From contig NZ_JACCCO010000001.1 in assembly GCF_013409935.1 (NCBI RefSeq), positions 1,550,001 to 1,614,000 on the forward strand: 64,000 bases of DNA. Direction: 5' to 3'. Below the pieces are notes generated by a model. It saw nothing but the letters and a program-made list of their open reading frames with translations. It was not told where the DNA came from and did not search any database. The translations under genes were made by a program, and so were the position numbers. This DNA comes from Streptosporangium sandarakinum (GTDB lineage Bacteria > Actinomycetota > Actinomycetes > Streptosporangiales > Streptosporangiaceae). Positions 8,704 through 17,994 of this stretch are shown here, in pieces; position 1 is the stretch's first letter, and each line of letters begins with the position of its first letter.

Positions 8704-8738
8704 TTCTATTACATGGAATTAAAGCTTGCTACATAGAA
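8704..8738. promoter_or_regulatory. Operator pair upstream of kduI
   Basis: TTCTATTACATGGAA (8704-8718) is the perfect match to TTCYAT-N3-ATRGAA. A second copy with a good right half, GCTTGCTACATAGAA (8724-8738), has its centre 20 bp away. Together they cover the expected promoter region of the kduI operon. Confidence 0.65.
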
Positions 8739-8931
8739 CATGTCGAGCGTACGGCACACCGTCTCGGCCAGGCCCCCGGCGACCCCGGAAAGCGCGGTGC
8801 CCGGCTGTCCCTGGAACGCGGTGCCCGGCCGGCCCGCCGGCTTGCCCCTGACGCGCGGGTCAGGGGTTAACGTCACGGCGCCGCACACCCCCCGGCTTCC
8901 CGCACCTTCCCATCCGACCGAGGGACATCAC

Positions 8932-9954
8932 ATGCCCACTCCACCGCGAATCTCCCGCGAGGTCCGGCTCGCCGCCCTGCCCGACGGCCTGCCGGGGCCC
9001 GAGCACTTCGAGGTCGCCGAGACCCCGCTGCCGGCTCCCGGAGACGGCCAGGCACTGGTCAGGAACCGTTTCTTCCACGTCTTCGCCGCGCTTCGCACCC
9101 TCATCGGCGGAGGTGTGAACGACGCGCCGTTCCCGCCGCTGCGCCCCGGCGACACCCTGTTCGGGGCGGCCGTCGGCGAGGTCGTCTCGGCCCCCGAGGA
9201 CAGCGGCCTGCACCCCGGCGACCTGGTCTCACACTGGCTCGGGTGGCGCGAGTACGCCGCCGTGGACGTGACCGGGTGCACCCCGCTGGACGGCTCCCTT
9301 CCCGACCCGGCCGCCCACCTGGCGCCGGGCCGATTGGCCTACACCGCGCTGACCAGGGACGCTGAGGTCCGGCCCGGCGACACGGTCTTCGTCTCGGGCG
9401 GCGGCGGCGCGGTCGGCTCGATGGCCGGGCAGATCGCCCGGCTGCTCGGCGCGGGCCGGGTGATCGGCAGCACCGGCTCGCCGGAGAAGGCCGGACGGCT
9501 GGTCTCCGAGCTGGGCTACGACGCGGCCGTGGTCCGCGGCGCGGGCCCGATCGGCGAGCAGCTTGCGCGGGTCGCGCCCGGCGGCGTCGACGTCCTGCTG
9601 GACAACGTCGGCGGCGAGCAGCTCCGGGCCGCGGTGGCGGAGGCCCGGCCCGGGGCACGGTTCGTTCTGGTCGGCGCACTGTCCGGCCAGCTGTCACCGC
9701 ACGGTTCCGGCGCCGAGGCGCCGGTCGAGCTGGACTCCTACCGGCTCATCCTCAGGCAGGTCACGATCCGCGGCTTCGGCGGCGCCGACGGCCCCGAGGG
9801 ACTCTCGCGGTGGAACGAGCGCTTCGGCGGCTGGCTACGCTCCGGCGATGTCGTCTTCCCGCACGTGCGGGTGCGCGGCATCGAGAACGCCCCGCGGGCG
9901 CTGCACGAGGTGTTCCACGGCCGGCACATCGGCACCGTTATCGTGGAACTCTAG
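8932..9954 (+). CDS. NADP-dependent MDR-superfamily oxidoreductase (zinc-free)
   Basis: A 340-aa medium-chain dehydrogenase/reductase with a GroES-like N-terminal half and a Rossmann domain carrying FVSGGGGAVGSMAGQIARLLG around residue 155. The catalytic zinc ligands of alcohol dehydrogenases are absent. GFGGADG and the overall layout resemble the 2-alkenal or leukotriene-B4 12-hydroxydehydrogenase-like group (YfmJ/CurA type), which reduces activated double bonds. ATG 8932 is preceded by GAGGGA. The merR gene follows 100 bp later on the same strand and may sense a substrate or stress. Precise substrate unknown. Confidence 0.82.
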   Translation: MPTPPRISREVRLAALPDGLPGPEHFEVAETPLPAPGDGQALVRNRFFHVFAALRTLIGGGVNDAPFPPLRPGDTLFGAAVGEVVSAPEDSGLHPGDLVSHWLGWREYAAVDVTGCTPLDGSLPDPAAHLAPGRLAYTALTRDAEVRPGDTVFVSGGGGAVGSMAGQIARLLGAGRVIGSTGSPEKAGRLVSELGYDAAVVRGAGPIGEQLARVAPGGVDVLLDNVGGEQLRAAVAEARPGARFVLVGALSGQLSPHGSGAEAPVELDSYRLILRQVTIRGFGGADGPEGLSRWNERFGGWLRSGDVVFPHVRVRGIENAPRALHEVFHGRHIGTVIVEL

Positions 9955-10054
9955 ATTCCGTTCCGTGGGTCTTCGCCGTGCCGGGATCAGCGGAACGGAA
10001 CCCGGACCCGCCGGGGCGGGGCCGCGGAACGGAGAACCCGGGACCGGAGGGCTG

Positions 10055-10432
10055 ATGAGGATCGGCGACGCGGCGGCCGCGGCGGGGACCACCCCGCGCG
10101 CGCTGCGGTTCTACGAGCAGCGCGGGCTGCTGCCCCCGCCGCCGCGCACGGCGGCCGGGCAGCGGGAGTACGGCCCCCGCGAGGTGGCCCGGATACGGAT
10201 CGTCCGCGAGCTGCTGTCCCTCGGGCTGACCGTCGAGGACGTGCGGAGCCGCGCCGATCGCCTGCACCTCCTGGAGGGCGACGCTTCGCCGTACGACGCC
10301 CCCGGATGCGCCGAGGGCCGGGGGGTCGTCGGGCGCCGGCTCGCCGCGTTCGACGAGGAGATCGCCCGCCTGACCCGGCTGCGCGAGCGGCTCGCCGCCC
10401 GGACCGGCGTGCGGGACGTCCCGGCTCCGTAG
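10055..10432 (+). CDS. MerR-family transcriptional regulator
   Basis: A 125-aa protein starting MRIGDAAAAAGTTPRALRFYEQRGLL, a classic MerR winged HTH. A short dimerisation coiled coil (AFDEEIARLTRLRERLAAR) ends the protein. Only one cysteine is present (DAPGC), so a SoxR- or metal-type multi-Cys sensor is not evident. ATG 10055 has GGAGG 4 nt upstream. It probably controls the adjacent MDR oxidoreductase and itself through a spacer-distorted promoter, but no clear operator was identified. Confidence 0.85.
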   Translation: MRIGDAAAAAGTTPRALRFYEQRGLLPPPPRTAAGQREYGPREVARIRIVRELLSLGLTVEDVRSRADRLHLLEGDASPYDAPGCAEGRGVVGRRLAAFDEEIARLTRLRERLAARTGVRDVPAP

Positions 10433-10492
10433 CCGTACGACGGTCCGGCGCCGTATCCACCGACACCCCGGCTCCGTAGCCGCACGGCCCCG

Positions 10493-10530
10493 GAAAGAGG
10501 GCTCCCGCCACACGGCGGAAGCCCTCTTTC
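10493..10530. terminator. Bidirectional hairpin terminator between merR and rnj
   Basis: GAAAGAGGGC (10493-10502) pairs perfectly with GCCCTCTTTC (10521-10530), with an inner CCGCC/GGCGG stem. It sits between convergent stop codons at 10432 and 10545. The A/T-bearing stem base makes it work for both directions. Confidence 0.75.
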
Positions 10531-10544
10531 GGAAGCCGGACCCG

Positions 10545-12230
<1,686 letters not shown>

Positions 12231-12381
12231 CCGGTCACCCCTTCCCGGTGCGCCGCGAATCCCTCACCGGGCGCCGCGGGCCTCGGCCGGACGGGGTACC
12301 CCCCACGTTCTCCATGTTCTCTGTGGCTCAAGCTTCCGTTCCTCCCCACTGCGGCCACTTCCGGCCGCCACGTTTCCTTTG

Positions 12382-13305
12382 TCATGCAACCCCGTCGGGC
12401 AGCTTCACGCCGCCCGCGACCAAGTCTTCTCGCAACCGTGCGACCTGCTGCTCCGTGGCCTCCGCCAGGGGCGGCCGCACGGATCCGGCCGGGCGGCCCA
12501 GCAGGGCCAGCGCCGCCTTCGCCATGATCGCCCCGCCGGCCTGCGTCATGATCCCGGAGACCACCGGGAGCAGCCTGCGGTGTACGGCGAGCGCGCCCGA
12601 GACGTCGCCCGCGCGGTACCGCTCCATCAGGTCGGCGATGTCCGCGCCCGCCACGTGCCCGATCACGCTGACGCAGCCCGCGGCGCCGACCGACAGCCAC
12701 GGCAGGTTGAGCGCGTCGTCACCCGAGTAGAACGCCAGGCCCGTCGCGGCCATCACCTGCGAGGCGGCGAACAGGTCGGCCTTGGCGTCCTTGACCGCGA
12801 CGATCCGCTCGTGGGCGGCCAGCCGCAGGAGGGTCTCGGTCGCGATCGGCACGCCGGTGCGCCCCGGGATGTCGTACAGCATGACGGGCAGGCCGGTGGC
12901 GTCGGCGACGGCGGTGAAGTGGCGGTGGAGCCCCTCCTGGGGCGGCTTGCTGTAGTACGGGGTGACCACCAGCAGGCCGTGCGCCCCGGCTCGCTCCGCG
13001 GCCCTGGCCAGCTCGACGCTGTGGCGGGTGTCGTTGCTGCCCGCCCCGGCGACGACCACGGCGCGGTCACCGACCGTCTCGACGACGGCGCGCAGGAGAC
13101 GCTCCTTCTCCTCGTCGGAGGTCGTGGGCGACTCGCCCGTCGTGCCGCTCACGACGAGACCGTCGTTGCGCTGCTCGTCCACCAGATAGGCCGCCAGGCG
13201 CCGAGCCCCCTCATAGTCGACCGAGCCGTCCTCGGCGAACGGCGTGACCATCGCGGTCAGCATGCGCCCGAAGGGCGCGTCGGAGGTTCTCGTCGGCGCT
13301 GTCAT
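12382..13305 (-). CDS. dapA: 4-hydroxy-tetrahydrodipicolinate synthase
   Basis: A 307-aa TIM barrel that condenses pyruvate with aspartate-semialdehyde, the first committed step of lysine and diaminopimelate synthesis. It has the VVSGTTGESPTTSDEEK signature, YYSKPPQEG with the catalytic Tyr, and the Schiff-base lysine in AVKDAK near residue 171. The ATG has no Shine-Dalgarno but TACCGT stands 7 nt upstream, so a near-leaderless transcript is likely. dapB, the next enzyme, is also in this window at 27.4-28.2 kb but not linked in an operon. Confidence 0.95.
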   Translation of the reverse strand: MTAPTRTSDAPFGRMLTAMVTPFAEDGSVDYEGARRLAAYLVDEQRNDGLVVSGTTGESPTTSDEEKERLLRAVVETVGDRAVVVAGAGSNDTRHSVELARAAERAGAHGLLVVTPYYSKPPQEGLHRHFTAVADATGLPVMLYDIPGRTGVPIATETLLRLAAHERIVAVKDAKADLFAASQVMAATGLAFYSGDDALNLPWLSVGAAGCVSVIGHVAGADIADLMERYRAGDVSGALAVHRRLLPVVSGIMTQAGGAIMAKAALALLGRPAGSVRPPLAEATEQQVARLREDLVAGGVKLPDGVA

Positions 13306-13636
13306 AGACCGAACGGTACCCGGACTCCCTCAAAACGGTTGACCCCGCCACCCCGTTCGTGCTTCGCACGAGGACGGGCCGGTGAGGACGGATCGCCTCG
13401 CGCGCCCCGCCGCAGGCGACGGGCACGGACGCGGCGGCCGCCGGAGCGGGCCGTTCCCGCTCCCGGGACGTCTTCCCCGTCGACTCCCGAGCCACACCCC
13501 ACAGTACTCGAAGCCTTCCCCAGGTGAGGGTCAGGCGAGACCGGAGCCGCCCGGTTTTCCTGCTTTTATGGCAAAAAAGCTTCAAAATCCGCAATGACGG
13601 ATCATCGACCGGACGTCCTGCTCACCGGACGCATGG
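13306..13636. other. Non-coding stretch upstream of dapA
   Basis: I find no gene with credible codon use here. The segment 13555-13600 is unusually A/T-rich for this window and contains an ATG followed by eight sense codons and a stop (MAKKLQNPQ, 13569-13598), without a clear ribosome-binding site. It may hold the dapA promoter (read leftward) and the 5' part of a small RNA ending in the hairpin at 13637-13680. Confidence 0.4.
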
Positions 13637-13680
13637 GAGACCGCCGATATGTGCTCGGGGGTACACACATCGGCGGTCTC
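13637..13680. terminator. Long hairpin, possible small-RNA terminator or attenuator
   Basis: GAGACCGCCGATATGTG (13637-13653) pairs with CACACATCGGCGGTCTC (13664-13680) with a single mismatch and a 10-nt loop. The following bases are TTCCGTTG on the plus strand. No annotated gene ends just before it on either strand: dapA starts at 13305 running away, and the next plus-strand gene starts at 13840. It is therefore an orphan structure. Confidence 0.5.
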
Positions 13681-13789
13681 TTCCGTTGAATCGGGGCCGC
13701 TTACCTGGGCGTTACACGGTCTCTGAGATATTTTCTGGCGCTTTCGACGGAAGGCAAAGTTGGGGCTCCAAACAGGCGTGATCACCCTC

Positions 13790-13807
13790 CGTATCGTCAC
13801 GGATACG
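13790..13807. promoter_or_regulatory. Inverted repeat upstream of the GntR gene, probable autoregulatory operator
   Basis: CGTATC-GTCACG-GATACG is a perfect inverted repeat with 6-bp arms, located 33 bp before the GntR/UTRA start. GntR/HutC proteins commonly bind such short palindromes in their own promoters. Binding by this protein is inferred. Confidence 0.5.
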
Positions 13808-13839
13808 ACAGGATGAGGCGACGCCCGCCGACCCCTGGG

Positions 13840-14586
13840 ATGGACATCGTGGCAACCTCCGATCCTGTCTACCTGCGCGTCGTCGCCGACATCCGCCGCC
13901 AGATCGTCGACGGCTCCCTGCTCCCCGGCGCACCCGTCCCCTCCCGCGCCCAGCTCACCCGCAAGTACGGCGTGGGCGAGACCGCGGCCCGGCACGCGCT
14001 GCGCGTGCTGGCCGCCGAGGGCCTGATCGTCGGCCGCGTCGGCTCCGGCCACTACGTGCGGGCCCAGCCGGTGCTGCTGCCCCTGCACCGCTGGCGCCTC
14101 CACGACCATCACGTCCCCTTCGGCGCCGACCCCGGCCCCGAGGACGTGCGCGTCACCTGCGACCGCCGGTCCGAGACGGCCACGGCCACCCCTGACATCG
14201 CCCTGCGCCTGCGCCTGGGCGGCTGCGCCACGGTGGCTCGCACCCACTACGTCTTCCGCGGCGACGGCAGGCCGATCCAGCTCGCCACCTCCTACGAGCC
14301 CGCCGGGCTCGGCGAGTCCGGCCCCGGCGTCGGCCCTGATGAGCATCTCCGCGGGCCGGCCGCCCGCCTCGCCGCCCTCGGCATCAAGGTCACCGAGATC
14401 GTGGAGCAGGTCCGCACGCGCGTCCCCCAGCCCGCCGAGAGCGACGCGCTCGCCCTGCCCGCGGGCGTCCACGTCCTGCACGTGGAGCGCACCCACTGGG
14501 CCGGCGACCGCCCGGTCGAGACCAGCGACATCGTCATCCCGGGCGACCGCTTCCGCCTGATCTACACTCACGCGGTCCAGCAGTAG
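13840..14586 (+). CDS. GntR-family regulator, HutC/UTRA subfamily
   Basis: A 248-aa protein. Residues ~8-75 are a GntR winged HTH (YLRVVADIRRQIVDGSLLPG; KYGVGETAARHALRVLAAEG), followed by a UTRA effector domain to the C-terminus (ARTHYVFRGDGRPIQLATSY). UTRA domains bind small ligands such as sugars, histidine derivatives or fatty acids; the ligand cannot be read here. ATG 13840 is used; GTG at 13849 is an alternative because neither has a strong ribosome-binding site. An inverted repeat at 13790-13807 suggests autoregulation. It is followed by radC after 183 bp. Confidence 0.85.
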   Translation: MDIVATSDPVYLRVVADIRRQIVDGSLLPGAPVPSRAQLTRKYGVGETAARHALRVLAAEGLIVGRVGSGHYVRAQPVLLPLHRWRLHDHHVPFGADPGPEDVRVTCDRRSETATATPDIALRLRLGGCATVARTHYVFRGDGRPIQLATSYEPAGLGESGPGVGPDEHLRGPAARLAALGIKVTEIVEQVRTRVPQPAESDALALPAGVHVLHVERTHWAGDRPVETSDIVIPGDRFRLIYTHAVQQ

Positions 14587-14769
14587 ACCCGTTCCGCGAG
14601 CCGTGCGGGTCACGCGGGCCGCCGTGGAACGCCGTACGGCGAGGCAGGACTCCCGCCGCGGGGGCCCGCGAGATCCCCCGGGCTCCCGGGCCCCGCGGAC
14701 CCGGGCAGGCCGGAATGTCGGCGGCCCCTGGTACAACCGACCTGGTTTCCCGAGCCGGAGGTGCCTCGC

Positions 14770-15435
14770 GTGCGCGTCAAGGACATGCCCCCCAGCGACC
14801 AGCCTCGCGAGCGGCTCCTGTCGAACGGCGCGACCGCGCTGGCCGACCGGGAGCTGCTCGCGCTGCTGATCGGCTCGGGGAGCCGGGGCACCAACGCGGT
14901 GGAGCTCGCCTCCCACCTGATCGCGCACTGCGGCGACCTTCGGGGACTGGCCCGCTCCGACGCTCACCGCCTGATGTCCGTCCCCGGCATCGGCCCCGCC
15001 AAGGCCGCCCGGGTGATCGCCGCCTTCCACCTGGTGCGCCAGGCGCAGTCGGAGCCGGAGCGGCGGCGGATCACCTGCTCGGGAGACCTCGCCTCGGTCG
15101 CCGCGCCGCTGCTGCGCGGCCTCGGCCGCGAGCGCGTGGTCGTCGTGGTCTGCGACGCCGGGGGCGCGGTGACCCGCCGGGCGGTCGTCAGCGAGGGCGG
15201 CGGAGACCACGTCCCGGTGTCCGTCCGCGAGATCGTCAGCACGGTCCTGACCTCGGACGGCATCTCCTTCGGCCTCGCCCACAACCACCCCGGCGGCTCC
15301 CTCGACCCCAGCCCCGACGATCTGGAGCTCACCGCGCGCCTGCACGAGGCGGCCGAGACCGTCGGTCTCCGCTTCCTGGACCATGTGATCGTCACCGACA
15401 CCGCCTGGCGCCGGATCGGTCTCGGCGCCCCCTGA
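14770..15435 (+). CDS. radC: RadC-family JAB/MPN protein
   Basis: A 221-aa protein with an N-terminal helix-hairpin-helix region (LMSVPGIGPAKAARVIAAFHL) and a C-terminal JAMM metalloprotease-like domain with AHNHPGGSLDPSPDD near residue 171. The fold suggests a zinc-dependent isopeptidase or nuclease-associated factor; the historic DNA-repair role of RadC is doubtful. GTG 14770 is preferred over GTG 14761 because GGAGG (14757-14761) lies 8 nt before it. Immediately downstream begins a 370-bp block of seven hairpins, the most unusual non-coding structure in the window. Confidence 0.9.
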   Translation: MRVKDMPPSDQPRERLLSNGATALADRELLALLIGSGSRGTNAVELASHLIAHCGDLRGLARSDAHRLMSVPGIGPAKAARVIAAFHLVRQAQSEPERRRITCSGDLASVAAPLLRGLGRERVVVVVCDAGGAVTRRAVVSEGGGDHVPVSVREIVSTVLTSDGISFGLAHNHPGGSLDPSPDDLELTARLHEAAETVGLRFLDHVIVTDTAWRRIGLGAP

Positions 15436-15456
15436 CGACGTCTCCGAGGTGGTTCG

Positions 15457-15826
15457 AGGTGAGGGCGCCGTGCCACCCGGACGGCACGGCGCCCCACCCC
15501 GGGCCTGTCCGCGGACCCCTCCCCCGCCGTGGCCGGCCAGGCGTCTCCTCACGACATTGTGAGGAGACGTCCGGCCGATCCTCGCCACGGCGGGAACCCG
15601 CGGAACAGGACCCGACCCGGCGAGTCGATGGAGCGTGGGAAGCGACTCGCCGGACGGCCGGGCCCCGGCGGGCGGCATGGGGTCGCCCGCCGGGGATCCT
15701 TGTGGTCCCGCATCGGCCCTCCACCGATGCGGGACCGCCTCCCGTCTCGAGCGCCATGGCCCCCCAAGAGACGGGTGGTTGGTATGCCCGGCGGCGGGAG
15801 ACCCCTGCGCGTCCCGCCGCCGGGCA
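15457..15826. repeat. Array of seven consecutive large inverted repeats
   Basis: Between radC and the small gene at 15840 the DNA is almost wholly occupied by perfect-stem hairpins with unrelated sequences. H1 15463-15474/15483-15494 (12 bp). H2 15542-15552/15559-15569 (11 bp), nested in outer arms 15523-15533/15584-15594 (11 bp). H3 15617-15626/15644-15653 (10 bp). H4 15663-15673/15685-15695 (11 bp). H5 15704-15716/15724-15736 (13 bp). H6 15741-15748/15768-15775 (8 bp). H7 15786-15799/15812-15825 (14 bp, 15 with the closing T-A). Loops are 6-19 nt. Possible readings are a multi-terminator insulator, a large structured RNA or a protein-bound cruciform site. The function is unknown. Confidence 0.85.
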
Positions 15827-15839
15827 CGTTCATCGGCCG

Positions 15840-16169
15840 TCACCGCGCGGTGCCGGCCAGCAGGCGGCGCCAGAGCTCCTGCGTCCGGCTCGCGATCTCC
15901 CACGGTGACTCGTGGACGACCGTCACGCCGTTCCGCCGCTCCGTCCGCCGTACGAACATCAGCCCTCCCGCCTGACACAGCTCGTAGAACGTGGCCAGGC
16001 AGTCGCAGGTGTGCTCCTTCACCCGCACCCGCGAGGTCCTCGGCCGCTCGGGCCGCCAGTCGACCAGCCCGTGCTCCGGCCAGAGAGTGCTCGGGTGAAC
16101 GCTGTGATGGCGCTCCCCGTTCGGTGTCACCCATGGTTTCCGCCTGACCACCCTCCGACTATAAGCCAC
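15840..16169 (-). CDS. Small orphan protein of unknown function
   Basis: A 109-aa protein starting at GTG 16169 with AGAGG six nt upstream. It is basic at the N-terminus (SRRVVRRKPWV) and contains HTCDCLATFYELCQAGGLMFVRR, with three cysteines and a histidine that might bind metal, and a WEIASRTQELWRRLL amphipathic C-terminus. I do not recognise a domain. It is divergent from the first double-GntR gene and could be its regulatory partner or target. Its 3' end abuts the hairpin array. Confidence 0.65.
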   Translation of the reverse strand: MAYSRRVVRRKPWVTPNGERHHSVHPSTLWPEHGLVDWRPERPRTSRVRVKEHTCDCLATFYELCQAGGLMFVRRTERRNGVTVVHESPWEIASRTQELWRRLLAGTAR

Positions 16170-16260
16170 CTCGTACCTCTACGTCTATCTGCCCGTATCC
16201 TTCACGGCAATTAGACGTCTGGTTTGTGGGTATACGTCCTTGTTGGTCTAGCATTTGACC
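16170..16260. promoter_or_regulatory. Divergent promoter region with leaderless -10 of the double-GntR gene
   Basis: TAGCAT at 16249-16254 ends exactly 6 nt before the GTG at 16261, so transcription should begin on the start codon. The region also contains three ACGTC words (16181, 16215, 16234), one inside the perfect palindrome AGACGTCT (16213-16220). These are candidate operator elements shared by both divergent genes. Confidence 0.55.
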
Positions 16261-16752
16261 GTGCTTGATCGAGACGGCCCCATACCGGTCTACAAGCAGA
16301 TCGCGGAGATGATCCGCGAACGGATCACCACCGGGGACATCACCCCCGGCGAAGCCATGCCCAGCGAGGCGGAGCTGGAAAGCGAGTACGGCATCGCCCG
16401 CACGACCGCGCGGCGGGTCGCCCGGGAACTGCGCGAGCAGGGACTCGTCTACACGGTCCAGGGCGAGGGCACCTTCGTCGGTGAGCCCGACGTTCCGCGC
16501 GCGCCCCGCAAGACGCCCCGTTACCAGCGGATAGCCGAAGAGGTCGCCGAACGCATCCGGCGGGGCGATTTCCCGCCGAACCGCGCGATCCCCAGCGAGA
16601 AGGCGCTCATGGCGCAGTACGGCGTCGCCAAGGCCACCGTCCGGAACGCCGTGGCCCACCTCCGCGAGCAGGGATGGGTCTTCACCGTGTCGCACCGGGG
16701 GACGTACGTGTCCGCCAAGGAGAAGTGGCCCGACACGACACACAACCCGTGA
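16261..16752 (+). CDS. Double winged-helix GntR protein, copy 1
   Basis: A 163-aa protein built of two successive GntR-type winged helices and nothing else. Unit 1 (residues ~8-75) has VYKQIAEMIRERITTGDITP and YGIARTTARRVARELREQG. Unit 2 (~88-155) has RYQRIAEEVAERIRRGDFPP and YGVAKATVRNAVAHLREQG. There is no FCD, UTRA or aminotransferase effector domain. A monomer could therefore bind a full two-half-site operator without ligand control. GTG 16261 is leaderless (TAGCAT-N6-GTG). A paralogue lies at 17002-17499. Confidence 0.82.
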   Translation: MLDRDGPIPVYKQIAEMIRERITTGDITPGEAMPSEAELESEYGIARTTARRVARELREQGLVYTVQGEGTFVGEPDVPRAPRKTPRYQRIAEEVAERIRRGDFPPNRAIPSEKALMAQYGVAKATVRNAVAHLREQGWVFTVSHRGTYVSAKEKWPDTTHNP

Positions 16753-17001
16753 GACGCGCCGCCGTGACACGTGCGGCGCGCCGTGACCGCGGCGCGGTTC
16801 CTCCGGTGGCCGCCGGGACGGGCGGACAGGCGTTCGACTGATCTTCCGGGGTCGTGATCGGATCCGCGCCCGCGCGGCCGAGGACCGGGGGAACGCCCGG
16901 AGACACGCGGTCTCGACCGGGGCGGCATGAGTTCCGGCCGGGGCCGAGCGGTTTTCACGACATGACCAGCCGGATCACGGACCGCCGTATATCTTCCGGA
17001 T

Positions 17002-17499
17002 GTGCTCGACCACGACGGGGACACCCACGTCTACCTCCAGATCGCCGAGATCATCCGGAAGCGGATCACCGCCGGAAGGTTGTCTCCCGGGCAGCGGGTC
17101 GCCAGCGAGGCCGAGATCAGGCGGGAGTTCGGCGTCGCCAGGACGACCGCCAGGCGAGCGTTGCGGCTGCTGCGCGAGGAAGGGATCATCTATGCCCTCC
17201 AGGGCGAGGGCACCTTCGTGGGGCCACCCGGCAAGGGCGTCCGGCAGCCGAGCAGGACGCCGATGTACCGGCGGATCGCGGATGACGTGATCGGGCGCAT
17301 CCGCGGCGGCGCCATCCGGCCACGTCGCCCCATCCCCAGCGAGACGGCCCTGACGCAGGAGTACGGCGTGGCACGGGAGACCGCCCGCCGGGCCGTCGCC
17401 CTCCTCCGCGAACAGGGATGGATCTACACCGTGCCGCAGCGCGGAAGCTTCGTCTCCCCCGAGGAGGAGTGGCCCGCCGAAGAGCCGGGACTCCGCTGA
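17002..17499 (+). CDS. Double winged-helix GntR protein, copy 2
   Basis: A 165-aa paralogue of the preceding gene with the same architecture: unit 1 VYLQIAEIIRKRITAGRLSP / FGVARTTARRALRLLREEG, unit 2 MYRRIADDVIGRIRGGAIRP / YGVARETARRAVALLREQG. Both copies start LD(R/H)DG and end in an acidic EEWPAEEP-like tail after (T/S)(Y/F)VS. TATCTT at 16990-16995 is 6 nt before GTG 17002, so it also has its own leaderless promoter rather than being an operon partner. The 249-bp gap between the copies has no gene. Its stop codon is only 3 bp from the convergent monooxygenase gene. Confidence 0.82.
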   Translation: MLDHDGDTHVYLQIAEIIRKRITAGRLSPGQRVASEAEIRREFGVARTTARRALRLLREEGIIYALQGEGTFVGPPGKGVRQPSRTPMYRRIADDVIGRIRGGAIRPRRPIPSETALTQEYGVARETARRAVALLREQGWIYTVPQRGSFVSPEEEWPAEEPGLR

Positions 17500-17502
17500 G
17501 GA

Positions 17503-17805
17503 TCAGCCCGGCAGCTTGGCGGCGATGACGCCGAACGGGTTGATCGCCGGGGCCTTCTCGAAGAGGTCCGGGGCCTGCTCCGACAGTGCCCTGATCAGCT
17601 CACCCGACATGTGGGCGTCGCGGGCCTGCTCGTCGGGGAATGCGTCGAAGACCGCGTACAGGGTGGAGCCCAGGCGGATCGCGAACCAGGCGGTGGTCCC
17701 CGGCTCCTTCTCGACGAGTTGGAGCGCCTCGGTCAGGAAGCCCTCCGCCTCAGCCTCCTTGCCCGGCTTGACTTCCAGCAGGGCGAGCAATCCCAGGGTG
17801 ACCAT
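17503..17805 (-). CDS. Antibiotic-biosynthesis-monooxygenase (ABM) fold protein
   Basis: A 100-aa dimeric alpha+beta-barrel protein (MVTLGLLALLEVKPGKEAEAEGFL, then PGTTAWFAIRLG and YAVFDAFPDEQARDAHMSGE). This matches the ABM/quinol-monooxygenase-like family, which oxidises quinols or degrades haem or polyketide substrates without cofactors. ATG 17805 is preceded by GGGAGG at 5 nt. Actual substrate unknown. It converges with the double-GntR gene with a 3-bp gap and no room for a dedicated terminator. Confidence 0.8.
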   Translation of the reverse strand: MVTLGLLALLEVKPGKEAEAEGFLTEALQLVEKEPGTTAWFAIRLGSTLYAVFDAFPDEQARDAHMSGELIRALSEQAPDLFEKAPAINPFGVIAAKLPG

Positions 17806-17994
17806 GTCGCCTCCCGCGGGTCTCTCCGATGAAGGACCTGTCACCCTCAGCGTTCCCAGACCGGGGCCACGACTACCGGATCCGTCCGCGGCGCTTCGCC
17901 CTGCCGTCCTCCGTCCCCCGCGGCACGAGGGCCGCGGCCGTCGGATCCGCCCGTGGCACTCCCCCGCCGGGGAGCGCGGCGGGCGTCCGCGAGG

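Noticed and set aside
15457..15826. Linear-chromosome telomere or integron attC array
   Set aside because: The palindromes resemble telomere fold-backs only in density. The locus lies among core housekeeping genes with DNA continuing on both sides, no integrase or terminal-protein gene is near, and the stems share no attC-type core.
13582..16134. 850-codon minus-strand open frame across the GntR, radC and hairpin region
   Set aside because: It is opposite two well-supported genes and through the hairpin array, with no recognisable domain; an artefact of GC content.
13840..17499. Integrative conjugative element carrying GntR (KorSA-like) genes and radC
   Set aside because: No integrase, excisionase, Rep/Tra gene, tRNA or att repeat is visible; base composition is like the flanks.
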